A DNA stretch of 64,000 bases from Diacronema lutheri (Eukaryota > Haptophyta > Pavlovophyceae > Pavlovales > Pavlovaceae), in the NCBI GenBank assembly GCA_019448385.1, contig JAGTXO010000010.1:1054001-1118000 (forward strand), read 5' to 3'. This document shows positions 10,318 through 18,760 of the stretch, one piece after another. The stretch's first letter is position 1. Each line of letters starts with the position of its first letter. The position numbers and the translations under genes were made by a program. Below the pieces are notes generated by a model. It saw only the letters and a program-made list of their open reading frames with translations, had not been told where the DNA came from and did not search any database.

Positions 10318-11274
10318 CTATGGGTGTGCGCAGGCGCGGCGCGCTGCGACGACAAACACGGGGTCGACGCCGTCTCTGGGCGCACTGTCGATTCGCACCG
10401 CCTGTGCCGGGTCGAAGAGATGCGCGGCGCTCGCGGCCCCGCCACGAAGCTCATCGGCAGTCGCCGCAAACTGAAAGTACGCGCCGACGGCGTCGATGTG
10501 GTCCAGGTCTGAGCGGCCGGTCCAGTGCGACACGCACTTTGTGAAAAAGACGCGGTCGCTGAACGTGACGACGAACGGTGCGCCCGGCCGGAGCACCCGC
10601 GCCACCTCGGCAAAGAGCTCGCGCGGCTTTGTCAGGTAATCAACGGACACCGTGAGGAGCGCGGCGTCGAAGGATGCGCTGGGCAGCCATGCCATCAACG
10701 GCTGCACGTTGAGATCCTGCACCTGCCATTCGGTGAGCTGCGGGTTGGCGGCGAGCTCGTCGCGGTTGAGACCAACGCCCACTACGCGCGAGGCAGTGGC
10801 ATCACCCTGGTAGATGTCCGGCGGCAAGAAGGAGACCCACGACGACGCGACATCGAGCACATCGAGCGGCGCCTCGCGCCCGCGCGCCGCGTCCTGCAGG
10901 ACGCGCGCATAGTGGCGCTTGATTGCGCGCACGGCCGCGTCGTCCACGTGGTACACGAGGCGCGGCTCCGCGTAGAAACGAGCGTCGTCCGACTCGTCGA
11001 CGCGTGCGAATGAGGACGTGCTGAAAGGCCAGCCCTCGCTCCAGTCAGCGTCGGCGAGCTCTCCGCGCACATCCTCCGCGGATGGGTAGGGCCGAGGCGG
11101 GGCGCTACGTGCGGGCGCCAGTGGCGTGCCAAGAGCAAGTGCGCCAGCGGCACCAGCGGCCACCCCGCGCACGAGCAGTTGCCGGCGAGAAGGGCTCGTG
11201 CTCGTGATCGCCAGCACGACGGGCTCGAACAGCAGCGTCGACACGAGCCATGGCGCGAGGAGTTTCCCTCCCAT
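10318..11274 (-). CDS. Plastid-targeted SAM-methyltransferase-like protein
   Basis: This intronless frame has 318 residues. The N-terminus has a hydrophobic stretch (LLAPWLVSTLLFEPVVLAI), then a twin-arginine segment SRRQLLVRG, an Ala/Gly-rich hydrophobic core and an ARSA-type cleavage site near residue 58. This resembles a plastid, perhaps thylakoid-lumen (Tat-type), leader. The mature part resembles class I methyltransferases. The motif I position reads VLDVASSWVSFLP rather than the usual glycine-rich loop, followed by FDAALLTVSVDYLTKP and an EVARVLRPGAPFVVTFSDRVF segment typical of the Methyltransf_11 fold. The SSWVS variant makes the substrate and even the activity uncertain. I chose the first true ATG (11274); an upstream GTG would add nine residues. 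The gene is divergent from 11328. Confidence 0.7.
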   Translation of the reverse strand: MGGKLLAPWLVSTLLFEPVVLAITSTSPSRRQLLVRGVAAGAAGALALGTPLAPARSAPPRPYPSAEDVRGELADADWSEGWPFSTSSFARVDESDDARFYAEPRLVYHVDDAAVRAIKRHYARVLQDAARGREAPLDVLDVASSWVSFLPPDIYQGDATASRVVGVGLNRDELAANPQLTEWQVQDLNVQPLMAWLPSASFDAALLTVSVDYLTKPRELFAEVARVLRPGAPFVVTFSDRVFFTKCVSHWTGRSDLDHIDAVGAYFQFAATADELRGGAASAAHLFDPAQAVRIDSAPRDGVDPVFVVAARRACAHP

Positions 11275-11327
11275 CGAGGGGCGCTTGAAACTGTCCTTCA
11301 CCCTGACAGGAAGCTGAGCGACATCTC
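11275..11327. promoter_or_regulatory. Bidirectional promoter candidate (53 bp)
   Basis: Only 53 bp separate the ATG of the methyltransferase-like gene from that of the coiled-coil gene. No TATA box is seen. A shared start region is inferred from geometry. Confidence 0.4.
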
Positions 11328-11993
11328 ATGGAAGCGGACGGGGCCGAGCTCCAGCACACTCGGCCGAGCGAGCACGAGGCGGGATTGTGTAGGGTGGCAG
11401 AGGATCGCTTGCGCGAGCAAGCGAACAATCTCGCCGAGCTCGTCGACAACCTGAATGAAGGCACGCGCGCCATCTCGACGCGCGCGTCAACGGCCGCGCG
11501 GCGCGGCGATGCGCGCCTCGGCTCAACCGGGGCTATCGACGCGCGCGCATGCTCAGGCGTGTACCACGATGCCCGATTGATGCTCTACGACGAGGATCAC
11601 GGCCAGCTGCAGCGCAGTATGAGCGCCCTCGGCAAGCTGCAGGAGCGCGTGCGCAAGAGCGCCGTGAAGCTGCGCAAGCTCGACGCCGAGCGCGACAAGC
11701 TCGACTTTGGTGAGCTCAGCGAGTACCCGCGTCGAAAGCACGAGTATCGCCAGCAGCGACGGGCGCTGAACAAGGTCAATGAGCGGCTCACCCAGCAGCT
11801 CGAGCGCGACGCCAACGTGCTCGCCGCTTTCCGCGAGCTCATCGAGCGAATGGGCGCCCGACTCGACTACACGGTCCTCGTCCAGGAGGCGCGCACGACG
11901 ATTGAGGTGGCGGACGCGACGGCGGCGGAGTGCGCTCACGCCGACCGCCCTGCCGATGGTGAAATCTCTGACTCGGAGCGATGGCAGTCATGA
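11328..11993 (+). CDS. Coiled-coil protein of unknown function
   Basis: This intronless frame has 221 residues. An N-terminal helical stretch (RVAEDRLREQANNLAELVDN) is followed by a linker, and from about residue 85 comes a long charged heptad-rich helix (LQERVRKSAVKLRKLDAERD ... NKVNERLTQQLERDANVLAA), typical of a parallel coiled coil. The tail is acidic. No enzymatic motif is present. The family is not recognised; a structural, centrosomal or flagellar-associated role would be a guess. The stop lies 11 bp from the stop of the convergent exonuclease gene, so transcripts of the two probably overlap. Confidence 0.65.
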   Translation: MEADGAELQHTRPSEHEAGLCRVAEDRLREQANNLAELVDNLNEGTRAISTRASTAARRGDARLGSTGAIDARACSGVYHDARLMLYDEDHGQLQRSMSALGKLQERVRKSAVKLRKLDAERDKLDFGELSEYPRRKHEYRQQRRALNKVNERLTQQLERDANVLAAFRELIERMGARLDYTVLVQEARTTIEVADATAAECAHADRPADGEISDSERWQS

Positions 11994-12004
11994 CCGTTCA
12001 GGGT

Positions 12005-13339
12005 TCACGGAGAGGGCTCCACGGTCATCACGGCCATGCACGCGGCGCGCGCCGCCGCATGTTTTGCCTTCTTGACACTCGAGCCGACGCCCACGTGCCG
12101 ATTGCTCTCACCCGGCCGCATCGGGCAGATGACTTGCAGCGCGAGCGAGAAGGTTGGCTGGTGCGCCTGCCCTCTCTGCTCGGCGATGCCAAAGGCGAGT
12201 TTCGCACCCGCCGTCTGCTGCGCCCACTCGTTGAGCGCCGAGACGTAGTCGCCCGCGCGCGCCTTGAGAGCGCCCGGGCCGACCGGCATCCACCCGTCGA
12301 TCTGCACACCGTGCGGCGCAGCCGATTGAGCGGCGAGCTGCTCGCTGGGATCGTCGTCGAGCTCACTGTCGGCGAAGCGCTCATCGCCGGCGGCTGGCTC
12401 CTCGTCGCCAAGCCACGCCGCGCACGCGCGGTGCGAGGCGGCCTGTCGCGCGAGCGCCTTCGTCTTGCCGCTGCCGAGGAAAACGCCGTCGAGGCCCTCT
12501 GCACGCACCGATACCGTGAACGTGCGTTCGTGCGGCGGGCCGACGGCGCTCACACATACAAAGTGCGGAGCCGAGCCGCCAACGAGCGCGTGCACGGCCT
12601 GCGTGAGGCCCGAGACGTGGTCGCCACGCACGCGCTGCGCATGGCCCGCGCGTATCGCCTTGCTCTTGAGGCTGGCCGCGGCTGGCTGGAGCATTCTGCC
12701 CAGCGCGTCGGCATCGAGCGCCTCCGCGAGCGCGCGCAGGACGATAACATCGCACGCGGCGTATGCAGCCATCGCGGCAGTCGGTGGCGGGCCCCAATCC
12801 GCCTGCTGCCACGACTTGTCCACGCGCACGCCGAGCGCGGCACGCACGAGTGGCGCGAGCCCAGAGGGCGTGCCGACGGGCAGCTCGCCCGAGCGCACGC
12901 GCTGCATCACGTCGCGCTGCAGATCGCGCATGTTGGCAAGAGGCGCAAGCTGCGGGAGCGTGTTGAGGAGCACGGGCGCATCGGACGCTGCCCCGCCCCA
13001 CCATGTCTTGCGCGCGCTCCCGCGGAAGAGCGCGGCGAGCGCGCGCATGCCCGCCGTCTCGAGCGGCACGTTGCGGTACACGCCGTCGCTCGTCGTCGCC
13101 CATTCCGCAAAGAGCGAAGGGAAGTGGAGGAGGTGCGTGAGAGCGCTCCCGTGCGCGTGCAGCGCGAGCAGCGCCATCCGAGGCACGCGCGTGCCATCGG
13201 ACAGCTCCACGGTTGTGAACTCACCGTCCACGTACGCTTGGTCCACGCCGGCGAACGCGTCAAGCGCGGCCTGAAGTTGCGCACTCGTACGCACGAGCAC
13301 AATGCGGTGCGCGACGCCGAGGCAGCGGGCGCGCACCAT
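12005..13339 (-). CDS. RNase D/WRN-type 3'-5' exonuclease fused to two dsRNA-binding domains
   Basis: 444 residues. The first ~210 form a DEDDy exonuclease domain: motif I YVDGEFTTVEL supplies the D-x-E pair, motif II lies in GGAASDAPVL with MRDLQRDV after it, and motif III is YAACDVIVL (Y-x3-D). GLAPLVRAALGVRVDKSWQ followed by DWGPP matches the RNase D/WRN/EXD2 pattern between motifs II and III. All expected acidic residues and the Tyr are present, so it should be active. Two double-stranded-RNA-binding domains follow at about 245-312 and 355-440, each ending in the usual Lys/Ala helix (SGKTKALARQAASHRACAAW and SSVKKAKHAAARAACMAV). A role in trimming or degrading structured RNA is inferred. 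The frame is open for about 30 codons upstream of the ATG at 13339, so a further 5' exon is possible. Confidence 0.8.
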   Translation of the reverse strand: MVRARCLGVAHRIVLVRTSAQLQAALDAFAGVDQAYVDGEFTTVELSDGTRVPRMALLALHAHGSALTHLLHFPSLFAEWATTSDGVYRNVPLETAGMRALAALFRGSARKTWWGGAASDAPVLLNTLPQLAPLANMRDLQRDVMQRVRSGELPVGTPSGLAPLVRAALGVRVDKSWQQADWGPPPTAAMAAYAACDVIVLRALAEALDADALGRMLQPAAASLKSKAIRAGHAQRVRGDHVSGLTQAVHALVGGSAPHFVCVSAVGPPHERTFTVSVRAEGLDGVFLGSGKTKALARQAASHRACAAWLGDEEPAAGDERFADSELDDDPSEQLAAQSAAPHGVQIDGWMPVGPGALKARAGDYVSALNEWAQQTAGAKLAFGIAEQRGQAHQPTFSLALQVICPMRPGESNRHVGVGSSVKKAKHAAARAACMAVMTVEPSP

Positions 13340-13516
13340 TGCGCCTGCGGCGGTCGACGCAAACGCGAAGTCGTGCGATCCCGATGGGCGGATCCCCAGC
13401 TCCTCGACCGCGCCGGCTGTGCTGCGCGTTCGAGGCGCGCGGCGGCAAAGCAGCGGACGGCAGGTGCGAGGCGCGGCGGCGGTGAGGGCCGCATCACGGC
13501 GGGCGCTGTGCGCGCT

Positions 13517-13807
13517 TCACAGCGCGCGCACGTCCTCTGGCGTTTGCCCGTGGACATGTTCGGCTGCGCCGCGCTGAATCAGCACGTCGTGATCTTCTAA
13601 ACGACAGATGAGGGCGCGTCCATCGGGGCAATGTGAAGGCGGCACGCGCGCGTGCTCCGCCGGCGCGCGCGCGTGCTCCGTCGCGCGCCGGTGCGCGTAC
13701 GCGTGCTCCGCCGCTGCCTGGTCCCCCGCCCTCTCACCCAGTTCAGCTGATTTCATCTCGAATCCAGTCTGAGACAACATCCGCTCAAGAGCGGATTGGC
13801 GGGCCAT
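13517..13807 (-). CDS. Possible small protein with an ankyrin-like C-terminus, or unplaced 5' exon
   Basis: This 96-codon frame starts at an ATG at 13807. Its last ~35 residues (DHDVLIQRGAAEHVHGQTPEDVRAL in outline) follow the ankyrin pattern of a loop, a G-Q-T-P and a second helix. It lies directly upstream of the exonuclease-dsRBD gene on the same strand and could be its first exon, but I found no splice pair that joins the two in a matching phase. Low confidence. Confidence 0.25.
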   Translation of the reverse strand: MARQSALERMLSQTGFEMKSAELGERAGDQAAAEHAYAHRRATEHARAPAEHARVPPSHCPDGRALICRLEDHDVLIQRGAAEHVHGQTPEDVRAL

Positions 13808-13911
13808 GACTCGGTGCCGCTTTTTTTGGTTTTGCGGCGGCGGCAGAATCGTTGCCCGTGCCGCGATTCCTGACAAAGGTGGCACCCCTCACCCGACCTG
13901 ATCCCCCGCCC

Positions 13912-13914
<3 letters not shown>

Positions 13915-13946
<32 letters not shown>
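13915..13946 (-). repeat. Poly(C)/poly(G) tract, 32 nt
   Basis: A 32-nt C run on the plus strand is a G run on the sense strand of the BFR1-like gene, whose stop is about 390 bp away. It lies in its 3' flank. Confidence 0.85.
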
Positions 13947-13947
<1 letters not shown>

Positions 13948-14333
13948 CCCCGCCCCCTCCCACGGTCCCAGCCCCTCCACATCCCCCGCCTCATGCTCAC
14001 AGTGTGCGTTGCGGATGGTGCTGTCGTTGTGCGCGGCGCGACGCGTGCGCCGGCGGTATGGAGTGTCGCCGTAGCGCGAGGCGCGCGCACGCCTCCCCCT
14101 GCCCCTGCCCCCTCAAGCCAGAGTCGGCCGCCTGGTCGGTGGCAAAGCGCCAGCCGCCTCCTCTAGCCTGCACTGCGCGCGCCCACCGCGCGCGCGCGCC
14201 TGTGCGCGCGCGCGTGCCGCGCTGCCGGCGACGAGCGACCTTGCGCAGACCTTGCGCAGGCCGAGGTGGTGCGTGACGGCCCCTCTCTCTTGTGCGGGGG
14301 AGGCTGTCACGATTTCTCGAGCGCGTCACTGCG
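13947..14333. other. Intergenic region downstream of the BFR1-like gene
   Basis: 387 bp with GC-dinucleotide-rich stretches (alternating CG/GC at about 14177-14220). No gene or RNA is recognised. Confidence 0.35.
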
Positions 14334-17134
14334 TCACTGCGTCGAGATCGAGACGAGCACGCCCTTATCCGAGATGGGCGAGATCGAGAGGGTGCAGCCG
14401 CCCTTGCCGTTCGTCACGCCAGCCGACGTCGACGCCGGCTTGGCCGCCGCCTGCGCGCGGACGGCGAACGCGTGCGAGAGCGGGGGGCGCAGGGGAGGGG
14501 GGGGGGGAAGAGCGGTGGGCGGGGGGAAGGGGGGGGGGGGGGGGAAGAGCGGTGGGCGGGGGGAAGGGGGGGGGGGGAAGGGGGCGGGGGGCGCAGGGAA
14601 GAGCGGTGGGCGCAGGGAAGGGGGGGGGGTGAAGAGCGGTGGGCGCAGGGAAGGGGGGGGGGGGGAAGAGCGGTGGGCGCAGGGAAGGGGGGGGGGGGGA
14701 AGAGCGGTGGGCGCAGGGGAGGGGGGGGGGGGAAGAGCGGTGGGCGGGGGGGAGGGGGGGGGGGGAAGAGCGGTGGGCGCAGGGAAGGGGGGGGGGGGGG
14801 GGAAGAGCGGTGGGCGCAGGGAAGGGGGGGGGGGGGAAGAGCGGTGGGCGCAGGGAAGGGGGGGGGGGGGAAGAGCGGTGGGCGCAGGGGAGGGGGGGGG
14901 GGGGAAGAGCGGTGGGCGGGGGGGAGGGGGGGGGGGGGGGGGAAGAGCGGTGGGCGCAGGGAAGGGGGGGGGGGGGGGGAAGAGCGGTGGGCGCAGGGAA
15001 GGGGGGGGGGGGGAAGAGCGGTGGGCGCAGGGGAGGGGGGGGGGGGGGGGGGAAGAGCGGTGGGCGCAGGGGAGGGGGGGGGGGGGGGAAGAGCGGTGGG
15101 CGGGGGGGAGGGGGGGGGGGGGAAGAGCGGTGGGCGCAGGGAAGGGGGGGGGGGGGGAAGAGCGGTGGGCGCAGGGAAGGGGGGGGGGGGGGGAAGAGCG
15201 GTGGGCGCAGGGGAGGGGGGGGGGGGGGGAAGAGCGGTGGGCGCAGGGGAGGGGGGGGGGGGGGGGGGAAGAGCGGTGGGCGCAGGGAAGGGGGGGGGGG
15301 GGAAGAGCGGGGGGTGCAGGGGAAGGGGGGGGGGGGGGGGAGAGCGGTGGGCGCAGGGGAGGGGGGGGGGGGGCGGGGGGCGGGGGGAAGGGGGGGGGGG
15401 GGGGAGGGGGGCGGGGGGCGCAGGGAAGAGCGGTGGGCGCAGAGAAGTCCTGTCCTGCGGCCATGATGGCGGCGGGACGACGGCGCGCGGGACGGTGCGC
15501 GGCGAGAGCGCGCGGCGCGCGCGCGCCTCTGGCTCGGTCACCGGCGCGGGCTTTGCGCCTTCTTGGCTCGACGCCGGCTTCTCCGCAGCGGCCGCCCCGC
15601 CTTTCTCCTTGCCACCGTCGGCGGCGGCCGCCTTGGCCGCGTCGGCCGCCTCCTGCGTCGCGCGCCGCTCCGTCTCCTCGGCCTCGCGAACCTCCTCCTC
15701 TGCGCGCTTCGCCGCTGCCTCCGCCACCTTGGCCGCCTCAGCCGCCGCTGCCTCGGCCGCTGCCGCCGCCTTCTTCGCCTCCTCCTCCTGCCGCCTGAGC
15801 TCCGCCTTGGGCGGTGCGGTCTTGAACCAGGCCTTCTTCGCGCGGAGCGCCTCGACAGCAGCCGCACAATCGCCTGCGAGCAGCGGCGGCGCGAGGGCGA
15901 GCTTGTCGAAGGAGGCGAAGACCTCGGGCGTGTGCGACACCTTGACGCTCGTCGGATCAACCGCCTTCTTGCCCTTCTTCGCCTTCACCTTGCCGCCGAC
16001 AAAGTAATCCTCTTCAATGCGCCCCTTGCGCCCGACGCCCGCGGACGCGCCGGCGGCGATGGCGGCACCGTTGGGCGCAGCGTCGTCGGCGGGCTTGGGC
16101 AGCGCGACGGTGTACCGGCCGAGGTAGACGATCAGCTGGTCGCACAGCGCCGTCTCCTCCTCCCACGGCACGCGCTTCGCCTCCTCCGCCTCGCGCTCCT
16201 TGCGGCGCGCGGCGCGCTCGGCCTCACGCGCCTCCCACTCCTTCTTGCGCTCCTGCAGCTGCCAGCGCTTCATCAGGCGCTGCGACTCGAGGTAGGCGCG
16301 CTTCTGCGCGTTGTGCTCGTCGCGCAGCCGCCGGCTCTCCTCCCTGCACGCGACGATCCCCTTCTTCGCCTCGTCGCGCTCCTTGAGCAGCGCGGGCACG
16401 TCCGAGCGGTTGCCCTCCTCCTTCTTCCGGATCCGCTCGTATTCCTCGGCGGCCTTGCGCTCGAGCTCGCGCACGCCATTCACCTCGGTGCCCTTCTCCT
16501 TAAGCCGCGCGTACAGCACGTTCTGCGCCTCCTTGTCCCGCTTGAGCTGCTCGGTCGCGTCGTTGAGCTCCTTGACGCGCGGTTTGGCCTGCTGCATCTC
16601 CTTGATCTCGGCCATCAGCTTCTTGATCTGGACGAGCGACAGGCTGTGCGTCTCCTGGTAGAGCTCCTTCTCCTTGATCGCCCGGTCGATCTCCTCCACG
16701 CTCGCCCACGGCGTCGCCTTGCGCAGGTCGGTCACGGCCGCGTTGCGCGCCTTGCGCGCATCCTCCTGCTCGGAGATCTCCGTGTAAATGGCGTTGCGCT
16801 CGTTGGAGAGGGCCTTGGCCTGCGAGCGCAGCTCGTTGAGGCGCGCGCGCGCCTGCCCAGACTCCGAGCTAGACGCATTGCGCACGTTCTCGCGCGCGTC
16901 GAACGTCTCCTTGATCTCGGCGATGCGCTTCTGATGCGCGTCGAGCCGCGCCTGCACCGCCTCGAGCGCGGCGTTGAACTCCGCCTCGTCGGGCTTCTTG
17001 ACGTTCATGTCGGGCTTCTCGATCTCCTTCTCCTCCTCGCTTGCCGGGGCTGCGGCCGCCGCCGCCACCGCCGCCATCGCCGGCGCCTCGAGCACCTCGG
17101 GCTCGGCGCTCGTCTTCTCAACCTCCGCGGGCAT
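14334..17134 (-). CDS. BFR1-like long coiled-coil protein
   Basis: Two exons (15542-17134 and 14334-14450) are joined in phase 0 across a 1091-nt intron (donor GTGACC, acceptor GCGCAG), giving 569 residues. After an acidic Ala-rich leader comes a long charged coiled coil (about 50-330) of the type in yeast Bfr1 and its algal homologues, an ER/polysome-associated mRNP protein linked to secretion and ploidy. Supporting patterns are KPDEAEFNAALEAVQARLD near the start and LSLVQIKKLMAEIKEM around 165. A second Ala/Lys/Glu-rich helix follows (about 430-520). The last exon encodes 38 residues ending GVLVSISTQ, with GKGGCTLSISPISDKGV before it. The ATG at 17134 is 63 bp from the divergent start at 17198. 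Assignment to Bfr1 rests on coiled-coil resemblance and is moderate. Confidence 0.7.
14485..15440 (-). repeat. G/C-rich minisatellite inside the last intron of the BFR1-like gene
   Basis: Roughly two dozen tandem copies of a 33-42 nt unit: an invariant core GAAGAGCGGTGGGCG, then CAGGGA or GGGGGA, then a G run of variable length. On the sense (minus) strand it is a C-tract/pyrimidine array. The core is nearly unchanged while the homopolymer length varies from copy to copy. It fills most of the 1091-nt intron (14451-15541). The frames open through it encode only poly-Pro or poly-Gly and are not real genes. Confidence 0.9.
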
Positions 17135-17197
17135 GGGATGCGTGGCAGACTCGAGTCACCACCCGGTTCCCCCGCGTCACGGTCGGTTTCACAAAGC
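17135..17197. promoter_or_regulatory. Bidirectional promoter candidate (63 bp)
   Basis: This is the only spacer between the divergent ATGs at 17134 and 17198. It contains CACGGTCGGTTTCACAAAG and no TATA box. Confidence 0.4.
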
Positions 17198-18353
17198 ATG
17201 TCGCCGTTGCAGCTCGCGACGTCGATCCGGCCGGCGGGCGTCCCCGGGGCGTACTCCGACTCGTCGCAGATCAAGAAGATGTTCACCAACGGGGTCGATG
17301 ATGGTGCGCGCACCGCCGCGCGCCCGCCGTGGGTGGTGGCGCGCCTGGGCTGACGTCACCGCGCCGCGCCGCGCCGCGCCGCGCCGCGCCGCGCCGCGCA
17401 GCCCCGGCGTCCTCGATCACGCCGGCGGACACTTTGCAGCTCGCACCGCACCCCGTCTCGAGCACGCTCTCGGCCGAGAAGTTCACCGAGGGCATGACCC
17501 CCGCGATGGCCTCCGTTTACCCGGGCAAGAATGGGCCGGCGGGCGTCGCGGGCGACTTTGACAAGATCTACCTGCCGCGTCCGCTCGTGCGCAAGGTGCA
17601 CTCGGGGCGGCCGCTGATGAAGGGCGAGACGCAGGCCAAGGCGTGGGAACCCACAACCGCCGAGTCCTTTCACGCCACCATCGCCTACGCGCCGCCCTTC
17701 GACGCAACCGAGGAGAAGCCGTACATGGTCCCAAAGTGCGGGCGCGCCGCGCCGCGCCGCGCCGCGCCGCACCGTGTGCGCCGTGCACGCGCCAATCTTG
17801 TCGCCTACCGGTCGCGCGCCCGCGCTCCGGCGCACACTCAGGTATGCGCCTGACTTCCCACTTGAGAGCAACATGGACCCTCAGCGCATGCACTCGGGCT
17901 ACATGGTCGCGCCGCACATCCCGACAGCCACGCTTCCGGCCAAGCCGACGTCGCCGTTACTGCACGCGTCCGCACCGCCTGCGTTCCCGGCGGACGCGTC
18001 CGCGCGCAAGCTCGGCGGCTCGGCCCCGCTCTCCGACGCGCCCTTCCACAGCACATTCACATCGGAGCGCGAGCAGCAAGTGGGCGGCACGGTGCGTCGC
18101 GCCGCGCCCGGCTCGCTTGTCTTCCCCCCCCCCCCCCCTTCCCCCCAAACCCCCCCCCCCCCCCCCCCCCCCCTCCTCCTCCAACTTTGTTTTCAGCGCG
18201 CGTGTGCACGCCGCTTCCGGCCTCACACCCACGTGCACGGCGCCGCTGCATCCGACTGTGCGGACATGCGCGATTCCCGCGCAGGTGCACCTGATCAAGA
18301 CGCATGCCGCGGGCGCCAAGCAGGGCAAGGACTTTTCTGACAGGCTCTGGTGA
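17198..18353 (+). CDS. Conserved-looking soluble protein of unknown function (four exons)
   Basis: Exons 17198-17303, 17402-17735, 17842-18091 and 18285-18353 give 252 residues. All three introns have GTGCG donors and AG acceptors, and the phases (1, 2, 0) fit. The protein has no signal peptide or membrane segment and is rich in Pro, Ala and Thr. It carries several short motif-like blocks (IKKMFTNGVDD, FDKIYLPRPLVRKVHSGRPL, YAPPFDATEEKPYMVPK, YAPDFPLESNMDPQRMHSGY) and ends AKQGKDFSDRLW. Repeated Pro/Tyr/Phe-rich short motifs of this kind occur in axonemal microtubule-associated proteins, but I do not recognise the family. Introns 1 and 2 both contain a (GCGCC)n pentamer array, and intron 3 holds long C runs. 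Confidence 0.75.
17358..17401 (+). repeat. (GCGCC)n pentanucleotide microsatellite in intron 1
   Basis: About eight GCGCC units run directly into the 3' splice site. A second array of the same pentamer opens intron 2 (about 17740-17770), so the same microsatellite sits in two adjacent introns. Confidence 0.8.
18150..18173 (+). repeat. Poly(C) tract in intron 3
   Basis: A 24-nt C run, with shorter C runs upstream from 18124, lies on the sense strand of the intron about 110 nt before the acceptor. Confidence 0.85.
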
Positions 18354-18361
18354 AAGGACGA

Positions 18362-18393
<32 letters not shown>

Positions 18394-18760
18394 GGGGGGG
18401 GGATGGAGGGAGAGACGGCCAGCCAAAATTGCGCTCTATAGGGCCCGAATGCGCGGCGCGGCCCATTCGGCGGTGGCAGGCGCCGGGAGCGACTCCGGCC
18501 GCCTCTTCGCGTGTCGTCGCCTGCAGAGGTACGGTGGACGCGCTCGCGCGCCAGCGGCGCGCGTCACGTGCCCGCGCGGGCGTGGCACGCGACGCGCGCG
18601 CGGCGCCCTCACTCCCGCGCCCCGCCCACACGCGACTCCATCCGCGCGCGCAGGCGACGCCCGACCAGGCGGCGCGGCGCGGCGCTCGGCGCCGGCTCGT
18701 GGCGACACGCACGGGGGATCCCGTGCTGTATATAAGGCCGAGGGCTGACCCGTGCCGCTG
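18354..18760. other. Intergenic region with poly(G) tract and an orphan TATA-like site
   Basis: A 30-nt G run (18363-18392, then more G to 18402) begins 10 bp after the stop of the four-exon gene, on its sense strand. At 18729-18737 there is TATATAAGG, a strong TATA-box match on the plus strand, but no coding start follows it because the minus-strand gene ends at 18761. No other feature is recognised. Confidence 0.5.

Noticed and set aside
13416-13807. Joining the ankyrin-like 13517-13807 frame to the exonuclease as one gene
   Set aside because: The nearest donor and acceptor give mismatched phases, so I left them separate.
14485-15440. Long open frames encoding poly-Pro or poly-Gly across the minisatellite on both strands
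   Set aside because: Any repeat of this kind without stops gives open frames on several frames at once. The interval is bounded by a matching phase-0 splice pair of the BFR1-like gene.
15563-17353. 596-codon plus-strand frame
   Set aside because: It is the antisense of the BFR1-like coiled coil: Leu/Arg-rich mirror composition without a plausible start. The minus strand has the coherent protein.
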